Below are positions 10,314 to 21,194 of a DNA stretch of 64,000 nt, piece by piece. Both the position numbers and the translations under genes were made by a program. The DNA comes from Adiantum capillus-veneris (lineage: Eukaryota > Streptophyta > Polypodiopsida > Polypodiales > Pteridaceae), in NCBI GenBank assembly GCA_014529385.2, contig CM043944.1, positions 82,020,384 to 82,084,383 of the forward strand, read 5' to 3'. Each line of letters opens with the position of its first letter. The first letter of the stretch is position 1. The notes under the pieces were generated by a model, which made no database searches, had not been told where the DNA came from, and saw only the letters and a program-made list of their open reading frames with translations.

Positions 10314-10900
10314 TAAATCTAATCTAATATAACGTAAATCTAAATCTAGCTTAAATAAACGTAAATCTAGTTAAAAATAAACCTAAATCTAATTTAATGT
10401 AAGTCTACATATAACCTAATCTTTAACATCTTTTAAGATAGTTTCCTACGACGTTATAACTCTCTTCTTCTTGTGTGTGTGCGCGTGTGTGGATGTGTGT
10501 GCCAATAAAAAGAGATAAATGGTATAACCTTTCTATCACCCATGCCAAGTATGATAGATTGATTATGCCATTTCCCTCTTGAATAATAGGTCTTGAGTTC
10601 AACTCTTCGTCGGCTAGATCTTTAGGTCTTTTAATTTTAATTAGTTTCCTACGACGTTAAATTAGTTTCTCTCTCTTTCTCTCTCAATGTGTGTGCGTTT
10701 TTTTGGATCGTATGCATGTTTTCTCTCTCTTTTTCTCTCTCAATGTGTGCGTTTTTTATTTATGCATGTTCTCTCTCTCTTTTCCTCTCTCAATGCGTGC
10801 GTTTTTTGTTTATGCATGCTCTCTCTCTCTCTCTTTTTCTCTCTCAATGTGTGTGTGCATTCTTTGTTTATGTATGTGTGTGTGCGTTTTTGTTTTTGTT

Positions 10901-10940
<40 letters not shown>

Positions 10941-11060
10941 AACACTATGTGTGTGTGTGTATGTGTGTGTGTGTGAGAGAGAGAGAGAGGGAGAGAGAAA
11001 GAGGGGAAGGGAACATGAGAATGAGGAGAGGGAAGGAGCATACCTGGCTCTCCTTCCTCT

Positions 11061-11093
<33 letters not shown>

Positions 11094-11154
11094 GAGAAGA
11101 AAAAGAGAGAGAGAGAGAGGGAGAGCGTTACCTGCTCTTTGCTTGAGGGCGCCG
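10314..11154. repeat. Low-complexity CT/GT-rich part of the CACTA element
   Basis: Runs of CTCTCT, TGTGTG and GAGAGA (densest 10670-11130), including short near-repeats of CTCTCTCAATGTGTGCGTTTT. Long open frames here are side effects of the repeats; no gene. Confidence 0.85.
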
Positions 11155-11183
11155 AAAAACTCAGATCTGAGATCTGAGTTTTT
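11155..11183. repeat. 29-nt palindrome at inner edge of right subterminal block
   Basis: Arms AAAAACTCAGATCT and AGATCTGAGTTTTT pair perfectly around a single G, mirroring in size and position the palindrome at 4101-4129. Confidence 0.9.
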
Positions 11184-11204
11184 GGGCGCGCTCGGTTATT
11201 TTTT

Positions 11205-11357
11205 TACCCCAGCCGGCGTCGCTATGAGCGTCGCTATAAGCGTCGCTATGAGCATCGCAAATTTACAAAGAAATTTGTGACGCTTATAGCGACGCCGGGA
11301 ATTTTTTTTGGAGCGTCGCTGTGTGAGCGTCGCTAATATGAAGAGCCTCTTGTAGTG
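11205..11357. repeat. CACTA right subterminal repeats and TIR
   Basis: Six or seven GCGTCGCTAT-type repeats in both orientations followed by CCTCTTGTAGTG. Confidence 0.88.
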
Positions 11358-11360
11358 CAA

Positions 11361-11407
11361 TGGCATCCTATGTGCTTGCCCACATCCTATGGGACCTCAT
11401 TTCTTGA
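11361..11407 (+). pseudogene. 3' end of the CACTA-interrupted acidic gene
   Basis: After the right-hand CAA target duplication the reading frame broken at 3848 resumes (ASYVLAHILWDLIS) and stops at 11405-11407. It overlaps the last codons of the minus-strand gene ending at 11387, a tail-to-tail overlap of about 20 bp. Confidence 0.5.
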
Positions 11408-12621
11408 TGTACCTTCAAGACCATGATCTTTGATGGCATTGTGGAGAGATTTCCACTGTTTATACTTCACATTGGATGAACCTTTCTTGGCATTTACCTT
11501 TCCTAGTTTGCCATGAAACCCTAGGAAAGCTGTGGCCTTCACACCACCAACAAAGACCTTTCTAGGCACATTGTTTCCATTTGAAGATCTCTTCAGGTCT
11601 GTTTCAATCTTAACCTTATTGAGTTCACATTTCTAAACAGCTTGCTATAACCATCTCTGCTAATGCCTACCTTATCCATAGTATATTGCACATCCTCCTT
11701 GTCCAAGCAAGAGCTCTACAAAAATCCCTCAATGCGCTGCTCCTTTGCCTTGTTAAACTTCTTCTCTGTGAAAATCTTTTTGGCAACCTTGGGAGGTAAA
11801 ACATCACAATAATGTTTAGCTGCCATTTCCATGTTTGATGCAGAGTTTGGTTGTAGCAAAGTCCTAAATCAAAAGGTACAAAATTAACTGATTATTGATC
11901 TTGTCCAAATGACACCAACAAAATAAACAAACAGTGATCAACTAAATTAAATCATTTAATAAAGAACAGCTGCAATAGGGTCTTAATAACAACCTAACAA
12001 AAAGATTAACAACCTAATAAAGAAAAGTAACCTACGCATATTAACAAAGAAAAGTAACCTAAGCATATTAACAAAGAATAGTAGCAACTTAACAATATAA
12101 AATAAGCATATATACCTTGCTGCTCTGATTCTCCTGCTGCAACCTCCTCCACCACGTCTCAAGGCTTCAATGTTCTTTGACTTCTTTTCTCTTTGTCTGT
12201 TTCCTAACATTGTATTCTTTCTTCTAGCTTGTTTGAGCTGAGTTTGTAGCTTTTCGTTGCTCTCTTTACATTCCTCAAGCTGTTGTTTAAGAGTATTTAT
12301 CATTTGTTTGGCCAAATGATCTTCTAACTTAAGAATATCTCTCTCTACCGCAAGACTCTGTGTATAACCTAGCAACCCTCTTTGACCATCACCCACAAAT
12401 TTTATCAAAGATGAACAATTTGATAATGGGGGAGTGCTCTTTGTCATTGGGTCCACTGGATACAATCTTCCATCAGTCTAGAGATCAATGTGTTTTTTTT
12501 AATCTTGCCGCATTGCTTCAAATATGGACGAGGACACCTCTGCACATTTGTTTCTCTTGCGCACTGGACAATATTCTTCATTTAGCTCAATGTATAGATG
12601 GTATAAGCTTCTCTTCTCCAT
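11387..12621 (-). pseudogene. Unrecognised coiled-coil protein gene, decayed
   Basis: Reads from an ATG at 12619-12621 (MEKRSLYHLY). The first exon runs to 12116 with in-frame stops TAA (12499-12501) and TAG (12478-12480). It contains a likely coiled coil (SLAVERDILKLEDHLAKQMI, then a Gln/Glu/Lys-rich heptad stretch) and a basic segment. A 252-nt GT-AG intron (12115-11864, phase 2) joins LLQPNSASNMEMAAKHYC; TAG at 11716-11718 and a frameshift near 11620 follow. The tail VPRKVFVGGVKATAFLGFHG ends at 11387. No known family recognised. It converges with the acidic plus-strand gene. Intron consistency across the frame shows a once-real gene. Confidence 0.55.
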
Positions 12622-13012
12622 GGAAGTCTATTAACAGTATTTGTTAGAGATAGTACTATAGAGAAAAGCTCTGCAGATACGAGGAAGAAGACGACACAGA
12701 AAAGGTTTGTTTCAGCAAGTGAAATTTTGAATTTTGGGCCAGAACTGACGTTTTCGTTAGTTTTGGAGGGAGTATTTTTTAGAATACTAAAGATCCTAGA
12801 AAGATTTGACAATGACATGTTTCCGCGGAGGTAAAAAGGACGCAAACTCACCTTTTTACAAACATTTCACTATTTTTAAAATAAAGTATATATTCTCTCT
12901 CTACATATTCTTACAGGGCACAAAAGTGACCTCAAAATTCCCCTAATGGGTGGGAACTCCACCTAAGGTGCTTGTCATGCTTGATGACTAAGGTACTTGA
13001 GGTACTTGTCAT
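12622..13012. other. Intergenic sequence
   Basis: Upstream of the coiled-coil gene; nothing recognisable apart from sequence leading into the minisatellite (GGTACTTGTCAT motifs from about 12970). Confidence 0.5.
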
Positions 13013-13355
13013 ACTTAATGAGGAAGTTTCTTAAGAAGCTTCCTATGCATGGGGAGTAAGATGCTTGAGTCAAAAAGAGATCCTACACACTTAATGAAGA
13101 AGTTGCTTGAGAAGCTTCCTATGCATGGGGGGTAAGATACTTGAGTCAAAACGAGACCCTACACACTTAATGAGGAAGTTGCTTGAGAAGCTTCCTATGC
13201 ATGGGGGGTAAGATGCTTGAGTCCAAAAGAGACCCTACACACTTAATGAGGAATTTTCTTGAGAAGCTTCTTATGCATGGGGGGTAAGATGCTTGAGTCA
13301 AAAAGAGACCCTACACACTTAATGAGGAAGTCTCTTGAGAAGCTTCCTATGCATA
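13013..13355. repeat. 76-bp minisatellite, about 4.5 copies
   Basis: Units start at 13013, 13089, 13165, 13241 and 13317, each beginning ACTTAATGAGGAAG and containing AGAAGCTTCCTATGCAT, then a G run and GTAAGATGCTTGAGTC. Unit length is constant and only point changes separate copies. Confidence 0.93.
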
Positions 13356-13944
13356 AAAGTCCCAAAGTTAGGGGAATCTTTGACCTAACCTTCCACTCAC
13401 CCAAGGGGCACCCCTTTTCTAAAAGGGCACATGGGACACATGTCAGACTCTCACTAAGCTTAACCACATGGTGTGCTTGAATGATATTGGTTGGGCTAAA
13501 GAGGGTCCAATGAACTTCTACTTCCATCCAAAAAATTTCTAGATATTTTCAAGCTCTCTCTCTCTAAGGGGTAAGGAGGACACTTGTCAAAAGACTCCCA
13601 ATGTACTTGACTGCATGCTGCATGTGATTGGCTAGGGGGAGAGGAGTCCAATGAGCTAGAGGAATGTGGAAAAGCTAGAACTCGCCCCAAGCAAGCAAGG
13701 GGGGTGGTGGGGGGGTATACACCACAGACACACACACACTCATTTGGTGGATCATTCTCACTTGGTGAAAGTTGAGGAACTCCACCTCCTTCTCCAAGCT
13801 TGTGAGAAGTAAGAGCCTACACCAACATTCAATGCTTAAGCTTGCCATCTTCTCCATCTTCATTGATATGATATTATGTATGCTAGCAAGAAGAGTGATG
13901 ATAAGTGAGGAACTATTTCTTTCTCCTATGGAATGTTTCTTCTT
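13356..13944. other. LTR-like debris without genes
   Basis: Contains phrases shared with the LTR pieces further right (GGACACATGTC, GGTCCAATGA, ATTGG...GGGAGAGG). Probably part of a diverged LTR of the chromovirus family; boundaries not visible. Confidence 0.35.
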
Positions 13945-14180
13945 CCTCTTCCTTACCCTCATTCCCCGCTAGCTCTCTCCACCTTTGAAGGTGTTTGAGG
14001 CCTTGGGACTGAGGCTTGGGATAGTTAATGCTTTCTACAAAGTTTATGTTATGCTTGTGATGCATGAATATTTTCATCTTCATTGCATCACCAAGGTCAC
14101 AAGGAACACAGAGATTGTATTGTACCAAGTCTCTCTTGATGGGAGAAACTATAAAACAAATGCCTATTGGAGGGGGGACC
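13945..14180 (-). repeat. Inverted fragment of the LTR end seen at 16470-16640
   Basis: CCCCGCTAGCTCTC at about 13965 is the reverse complement of GAGAGCTAGCGGGG near 16625. Similarity continues to about 14170 through CTTCATTGCA, GTATTGTATTGTA and TCTTGATGGG. Confidence 0.7.
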
Positions 14181-14379
14181 GGATCCATATGAATCCGGTC
14201 ATTAATTGTTGTCATGTTCTCTAAACTGTCTTTCATGTAAAAGTATTGTTCATGCCAAGTTAACTAAGTACCATGTTTATGTTGCTACCATCAATTAAGT
14301 TCACCCACTATGCTCACAAAGTAATCTCACAAAAGTGCTTCATCTAATTTCCTAATTCCGCTACTGTCAAAGTTCATAG

Positions 14380-15522
14380 GCCATTTCCATTACAACTTCA
14401 ACCTCCGCCAATACCTAACTCACAATGGGAGAGCATATCCATGGATTTTATCTTTGGATTACCTAAGTCTATCCATGGGAATATGGGAACATGGATGATA
14501 GTAGACAGGTTTAGCAAACAAGGTCATTTTATACTTGTCAAAAAGACTATCAAAGCCCATCAAATGTCAACCCTCTTCATATCACAAATCTCCAAGTACC
14601 ATGGCTTGCCAATGTCCATAGTGTTGGATAGAGATCCTAGAATGACTAGTAATTTCTGGAAGGGTCTCTTTGAGAATTTAGGGACAAGGCTAAACTTCTC
14701 TTTGGCCTATCACCCTCAAACGGATGGCCAAAGTGAAATAGCTAACATAACAATTCTTGATCTACTAAAAGCCTACGTAATGGAAGTAGATCAAAGGTCC
14801 CAATGGGAGAAGTACTTATAGTTAGTGGAGTATGCCTACAATAACACTATACATACCTCCGTCAAAAAAGCACCTTTTGAGGTAATTGAGGGAATATCTG
14901 AAAGTCCCTTGCTACTTAAGATACACGGGAAGATCTCGCTACAGATGAGTATAGTCGAGACCTACAAGAATCTTTCCAAAAGATTATGGATGCTATCTCT
15001 ATCTCACAGCAAAGGCAAAAGCCTGTTGTTGATAAGCACATAAAAGCTCAAGCCTTTAAACAAAATGATTGGGTCTTGCTTAAATTTTCCAAGGCTCGAT
15101 TAAGGCACACGACGGGCAAGAATCCTACAGGACACAAAATGTACTATGCTAAGTTAGCAAAAAGGTACTACGTTCCCGTCCAGATTCTTAGAACAATCAA
15201 TGACATGGCCTACCAACTCAAGTTGCCCAGTCATTGGCTCATACACAATGGCTTTCATGTGATCCTACTAAAGCCTTACAAAGGAGAGCCACCTCAAGAA
15301 CCAACTATTGAAGACCCACCGGAGATCGAGGAGCAAGAAGAGGTGCTGCAGCCCGAGTCCATTCTCCGACATGAAGACAAGGTATTGAGAGGCGGTAAGA
15401 TTATCCGATGGTATCTTATTAAGTGTAAGAACTATCCTTTTGAAGATGCTAGATGGATGCAAGGCATACAATTAAAGGATAACCTAAACCTTGTCAATGC
15501 TTACAATGCTTCCCTAGAGTAA
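14380..15522 (+). pseudogene. Ty3/gypsy chromovirus integrase and chromodomain fragment
   Basis: From about 14380 the frame reads WESISMDFIFGLP, then an integrase core (IVDRFSKQGHFI, IVLDRDPRMTSNFWKGL, AYHPQTDGQSE), TAG at 14819-14821, VEYAYNN, a frameshift near 14975-14990, and the integrase C-terminal part (NDWVLLK, HNGFHVILLKPY). A chromodomain follows at the end (QPESILRHEDKVLR, WYLIKCKNYPFEDARWM). Chromodomains of chromoviruses steer integration to chromatin. Protease and reverse transcriptase are missing upstream, so only the 3' third remains. Confidence 0.88.
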
Positions 15523-15875
15523 GAAAATGTAAAAATGTTTCAAATGAACGAAGTTTTTGTCTTATAAGACTCTCTTTTTCTTTATAGTGCACACATGTTA
15601 ATGAGTATGCATGCTTAGAATCATGTTTGTGGAGACGACGTCTCCCGAGCACCAAGTAGAGCTTGTCACTCTACTATGAAGATTGATAGGACTAATGCAC
15701 AGACATGATTGCGGCAGCTTAGGCTCTCAAGCGCCAAATGGATTAGTCATCCATTCTTGAACGATGTCGTAGGGTAAAATAGGGATCCTCTACCCGCTAG
15801 AAAAAGGACTAATGACTAGGCTTTATCTTCTCTACCTCCTAGTCGAGGACGACTATGATTTCAAGAGAGAGGTAA
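15523..15875. other. Chromovirus 3' internal region and polypurine tract
   Basis: Non-coding stretch between the chromodomain stop and the LTR. AAGAGAGAGG just before TGTCATAATA at 15876 fits a polypurine tract that would prime plus-strand DNA synthesis. Confidence 0.55.
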
Positions 15876-16640
15876 TGTCATAATAACTAATATCTAATTC
15901 TCCTAAATGATTTTCTCATGTTTTAAAAACACTTGATAAAAGAACCAATAGAAATTAAGCTCTCTAAAGACTATTGGACAGTCTCCCAAGGGGTCCAATG
16001 AGCATCCAACAGCCCAATGGCTTGCTTGATTCCTATTCGCCAGAAGATTAAGGGATCCAATGAGAGTTTAATTGCATTATTTAAATACCTAAAGCTCTCA
16101 CAAAAGGGGAAAGGGGGACACATGTCCCAAGGCTATCACTTATGCTTCTTAATTGTCATTGTCTAAGCTTGGAAGTGTGTGTGTGTGTTTCTCTCTCATC
16201 CCCTACAAGAAAGGCTCACCCCCTCCTATCTTGGGATGTGGGGAGACTTTTTGGTCTTCCTCATGACCATTTAATTCCCCCCACACTTTGACCATTGGAC
16301 ATTACCTTTGAATTTTGGAACCTTAGCATTTTGGAAGTCTTAATGGGCTGAACCTTGGGGTATTTGAAGCCCATTGATGCACATTGATCTTTTGCAGATG
16401 GCCCCCCTTTGGATCCCTACAGTGACCAGTCTGCTAGCCTAACCAATATTCTAGTTTCCCCCATCAAGGGAGACATTTTACAATACAATACTTTGTGTTC
16501 CTTCAATAACTTGCTGGTGCAATGAAGATGGAAGCTTCGAGCACCAAGCTTACACTTGAAAACACAACATCAATTCCCTCACAGTCTCAGACCCAAGACC
16601 TCACACACCTTTGAAGATGGTGAGAGCTAGCGGGGTATGA
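15876..16640 (+). repeat. 3' LTR of the chromovirus
   Basis: Begins TGTCATAATAACT directly after the purine tract and ends GGGGTATGACA, giving 6-bp inverted ends (TGTCAT / ATGACA). No matching plus-oriented 5' LTR remains upstream. Confidence 0.55.
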
Positions 16641-19600
16641 CAGTCGATCAAGAGGAAGGAGTATTCTTATGCAAAAGAAGTATGTATCCTTACATAATTA
16701 CTCCTAATAACTTAGCATAGATTAGTAATTAGCATGGTAGAGGAGATGAGCATGCATTGGAGCTTGGCTCTTGGTTGGATTTGCATCGCAAAGCCAAGAG
16801 TTGTTGGTGTATGCCTCCCTTCTCACAAGCTTGGAGTAGATGATGAGCTTTCCATTAAAGGTTGAGCAGGAGATAGTCTTCTTTACTTCACACATGATCT
16901 TGTGTGAGTGTGTGTGTGTGTGATAATGTCTTATGAAAATCAGCCCCCCCTCTATCTCTTGGTCGACCCCTCTTGCTAATTACTCATGCTGGCATTCTAT
17001 TGGCCCCTGCAAAGTTTAGCCAATGACAATTAAGAAGGATAAGTGATAGCCTTGTGACATGTGTCCCCCTTTCCCCTTTTGTGAGAGCTTAAGGTATTTA
17101 AATAATTCAATTAAACTATCATTGGACCCCTTAGTCTTTTGGCCAATAGGAATCAGGCAAGCCATTGGGTTGCTGAATGCTCATTGGACCCCTTGGGAGA
17201 CTGTCCAATAGTCTTCTAGAGAGCTTAATTTCTATTGGTTTTTTTATCAACAATTTTTAAATGAATTAAACTAAATGTACTCTAGCCTAATTCTCATCGG
17301 TCCACCTCTATGGACATCCAATAAGATTTGAATGCACCTTGGGGGCAAGTGGCATAGGAAGCTGACATGTGTCCACTATTCCCTTTGTGTAAAGGGAGCT
17401 TGGAAGAGAGTGTATGTGTTTCTCTCTCATCCACTACAAGAAAGGCTCGCCCCCTCCTATCTAGGGATGTGGGAATACTTTTTGGTCTTCCCCATGACCA
17501 TCCAATTCCCCCCACACTTTGGCCATTGGACATTACCTTTGAATTTTGGAACCTTAGCATTTTGGAAATCTTAATGGGCTGAACCTTGGGGTATTTGAAG
17601 TCCATTGATCCACACTACTGTTTTGCACATGGCCCGCCTTTGGATCCCTATTTTTCCTCCTTTAGAGTGTGATCAATCTGCCAACCTAACCAATATTCTA
17701 GCTTTTTCTCCCCAAGTACTTTCCCATAATAAATGATAGTCATTTAAGGGTCTAGTAACTTGTGTGTAGTGGAAAATAACATAGATATAGTGAGAATTTC
17801 ATTAAGAATAGATTCCTAATGAGCATAGCAAGAGTGCTTGGGTGGAGAGAGAAACAAAATCATAACACCTAGTTAGATAGGCGTGAACAATACTTCAAAA
17901 AGAGAGAGAAATTAAGCTATTGACAACAGTTGAGGACTAGATTTTCATGGAGCCAGTCCCCCCTCCAAAAGGTTTTGTAATATAGGTTTCCCCCATCAAG
18001 GGAGCATTTTACAATACAATACTTTGTGTTCCTTCAATAACTTGCTAGTACAATGAAGATGGAAGCTTGAAGAACCAAGCTTACACTTGAAAATACAACA
18101 TCAATTCCCTCACGGTGTGAGACACAAGACCTCACACACCTTTAAAGATGGTGAGAGCTAGGGGGTATGAGAGTTGATCGAGAGGAACGAGTATTCTTAC
18201 GCGAAAGAAGTATGTCTCCTGACATAATCACTCTTAATAGCTTAGCATAGCGTAGTAACTATCATGGTAGAGGAGATGAGCATGCATTGGAGCTTGGCTC
18301 TTGGTTGGATTTGCATCACAAAGCCAAGAGTTGTTGGTGTAGGCCTCCCTTCTCACAAGCTTGGAGTAGATGATGAGCTTTCCATTAAAGCTTGAGAAGG
18401 AGATAGTCTTCTTTACTTCACACATGATCTTGTGCGAGTGTGTGTGTGATAATGTCTTATGAAAATCAGCCCCCCCTCTATCTCTTGGTCGACCCCTCTT
18501 GCTAATTACTCATGCTGGCATTCTATTGGCCCCTGCAAAGTTTAGCCAATGACAATTAAGAAGCATAAGTGATAGCCTTGTGACATGTGTCCCCCTTTCC
18601 CCTTCTGTGAGAGCTTAGCACTAGGTTGGTAACCTAACAGGACATAAAAGTGTCCTTTCAGGGTTTTGAAAAAAACCTCCAAAACCATAGTAGATCCACT
18701 CATTTTGTAAAATCCTTTCATGAGGTTATAGTTCAAGGCCTACTACACATGGAAAAAATAAGAAACTTGGAGAATTTCTCATCTTTTGGTCACACCAAGC
18801 CTCCAAAGTTGATGGACCAGTACATTTTCATCAAAACAGTCATTTCTTACGTTTTGTTGCATAAAAATAAGATTAGGTATTTTTGTAGGACTTGAGATAA
18901 ATTCCCTAGTTAACTTCAATGGGTTGGTGATCAAAACATATGATTTCTTCTCACTCACTATTTTTTGTTTTGCCAAAAGAAATAGGTACAAAAAAGTTGA
19001 ATTTTTACCATTCTGCAAACCTATCATCAAAGTTTCTATAGCCACGCTCAATACAAATAATATATGCATGTTTTCTTAGTTCCCTATTGTCCTTTAGGCT
19101 CATAAGGATCCATGGAGGATGTCAAAAGAATAATACATCTCTTACCAAGGGGAATCTTGGTGACAAAGATGAAGTGCTAAATACAGCAAACATGAAAAAA
19201 CTGGGTTCAACATTATGAGTTGTAGAATCCCATAGAAACTATTCAATATCTAGCCAAATTTGATCCTTATGACTAGATATGATTACTACCTACAAAATTC
19301 ATGTAGTTGTCACAAGAAACTAACAATATTGAAAAAGCTATACTTGATATACTAGAATGTTTTGTTTTCTTCTATAATTGAAAAAATCAACCATCATTGT
19401 CTACTATGCAAAATAGGGTATTAGGTGCCCCAAAACTCAAGGAATATTAGCTTTATGTTACAATATCCAACATAGAAAATCAAAATTTCATTTGGATATC
19501 ATGAAAGCCACCAAAAAAATCATCGAAGAGCTAAAATTGGCTAAAAAACAGGATTTGACAATTTTTGTAATTTGGTCATAACTTACAACTTTAACATTTA

Positions 19601-20220
19601 TTTCTCCCTAGAAGCATCAGGACATGTTGAGGACTACTAAAGATAGTTCTCTAGCATTATAGACCTCACAAACATGAATTCTAGAGTGGTATAGTTACAA
19701 AAAGTTGAAAAAAGTCAAAAACAGGACCCGTTTTTTCACACAGTTTAAGTTGTGAAATGTTGTGCAAGGACAAGGTTAAAGATGGAATTGATATTCCAAA
19801 AAAATGTCAAGTTTTTTTCAGCTCATGAGACAACTTTCTAGATAGATAACACCTCAAAATCCATTTTGAAACTTTTGACATAATTCAAGGAAAATGGTCA
19901 CTTAACAGGACATAAAAGTGTCCCAGGACATAAAAGTGTCCCATTACCAACCTAGTGTTAAGGTATTTAAATAATGCAATTAAACTCTCATTGGACCCCT
20001 TAGTCTTTTGGCCAATAGGAATCAGGCAAGCCATTGGGTTGCTGAATGCTCATTGGACCCCTTGGGAGACTGTCCAATAGTCTTCTATAGAGATTAATTT
20101 CTATTGGTTCTTTTATCAAGTGTTTTTAAATGAATGAAACCAAATGTACTCTAGCCTTATTCTCATTGGTCCACTCTATGGCTAGCCAATAGGATTTGAA
20201 TGCACCTTGGGGGCAACTGG
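15895..20220. repeat. Rearranged array of LTR-derived direct and inverted repeats
   Basis: 15895-16180 is the inverted counterpart of 17030-17260. 16180-16430 recurs directly at about 17385-17700. 16430-17350 recurs at 17940-20220 (with an insertion at 18619-19957), giving a direct repeat with a period of about 1.5 kb once the insertion is removed. Three or more related units have recombined; no coding capacity seen. Confidence 0.72.
18619..19957. mobile_element. 1.34-kb non-autonomous CACTA-like element
   Basis: Ends CACTAGGTTGGTAA (18619) and its reverse complement TTACCAACCTAGTG (to 19957). The paralogous repeat near 17081-17095 lacks it and shows the empty site GAGAGCTTAAGG. The filled site has TTA on both sides (plus one extra G at left), a 3-bp duplication as in CACTA elements. 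AACAGGACATAAAAGTGTCC occurs near the left end and twice near the right end. No transposase. Confidence 0.72.
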
Positions 20221-20400
20221 GGTAGGAAGATGACATGTGCATCAATGGGCTTCAAATACCCCAAGGTTCACCCCTTTAAGACTTCCAAAATGCTAAGGTT
20301 CCAAAATTCAAAGGTAATGTCCAATGGACAAAGTATGGGGGGAATTGGATGGTCATGGGGAAGACCAAAAAGTCTTCCCACATCCCTAGATAGGATGTAA
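20221..20400 (-). repeat. Inverted copy of the 16240-16400 / 17450-17620 repeat
   Basis: Carries the complement of GGGATGTGGG...TTTTTGGTCTTCC and of TTGAATTTTGGAACCTTAGC seen in the direct copies. Confidence 0.75.
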
Positions 20401-21194
20401 GGTTTCAAGTTTCTGAAACCTTAAAGATTGTACAAAGCTTAATCAAACTGATATGATTATTGAGAAAGCAATTTAGAATTATCCGATCGTGGAAAATATT
20501 GGTATTTTTTGTATCGTAATCATGACTTTACTATGGTTAGAAATTTTTGAAACTGAATTCTGATAAAAACTGATACAATAACGTCTTGGTAATCATTGCT
20601 GCAAAAGACTTTTATCATAGAGCTCTCTAGATATTTACAAATATTTACAGATATTTTTTAAATTAAGCCTGTGATAGGTAAGAAAATAGCAAAAATCGAT
20701 TTGGTGTATTTGGGGACTGTGTGGAGCAGTAATGAACCTGCCCAAGCCAGATTTAGTAGTAGGTGGCACTAGGGGGATGCTGGGGGACTGTCTTGAAGTG
20801 CAAGTACCTGCCAGAAACAACCTATGAGCCCTAAAAACCTATAAATAGACCCCCCCCTCTTCACAATTGAACACAAACTCGGAGGCCTGACAGATTTCTC
20901 TTGCGTATTTTAGAACAATTTTTCCTAATTAAACTATTAATTCAAGAGATTAAGAATTCTCTATTATTAATTACTCTCTAAATTATCATTAGACTCCTGA
21001 TCATTAATTTCTTAAGCTTGATCAATAATCTAATTAATAATTTATTGCATATTAAGTTGAAAATGATTAACTTTAGGTTGAATTATGAAGAAAAATAGTT
21101 TTTAAACCTAAATAATTATAGTACAATTTTCAAAGCTTGGTTATACTATGTAGAAGAAAAGGAAATTAGATCTTAATTTTTTGAGTATTCTACC
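20401..21194. other. AT-rich sequence with a promoter-like stretch
   Basis: TATAAATA at 20840-20847 followed by a C run and GAACACAAACTCGGAGG resembles the promoter and start region of an LTR, but neither LTR ends nor genes are visible. Confidence 0.35.

Larger units (their letters stand above)
3849..11357 (-). mobile_element. Complete CACTA (En/Spm) DNA transposon, 7.5 kb
   Basis: Ends are CACTACAAGAGG (3849-3860) and its exact reverse complement (11346-11357), flanked by a 3-bp CAA duplication (3846-3848 and 11358-11360). Both ends carry subterminal clusters of GCGTCGCTAT-type repeats in both orientations, the expected binding sites for the element's own DNA-binding protein. Genes lie on the minus strand: TNP2-like transposase (9605-6016), then a Transposase_24 protein (5761-4448). 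The insertion is in an exon of the acidic plus-strand gene. The transposase frame is broken, so this copy cannot move alone unless helped. Confidence 0.95.

Noticed and set aside
10687-11280. Long open frames of 95-197 codons
   Set aside because: Produced by CT/GT microsatellites; all overlap in several frames and encode only low-complexity residues.
14380-15522. Plus-strand integrase fragment as a pararetrovirus insertion
   Set aside because: A chromodomain, a purine tract and an LTR follow, which identify a chromovirus.
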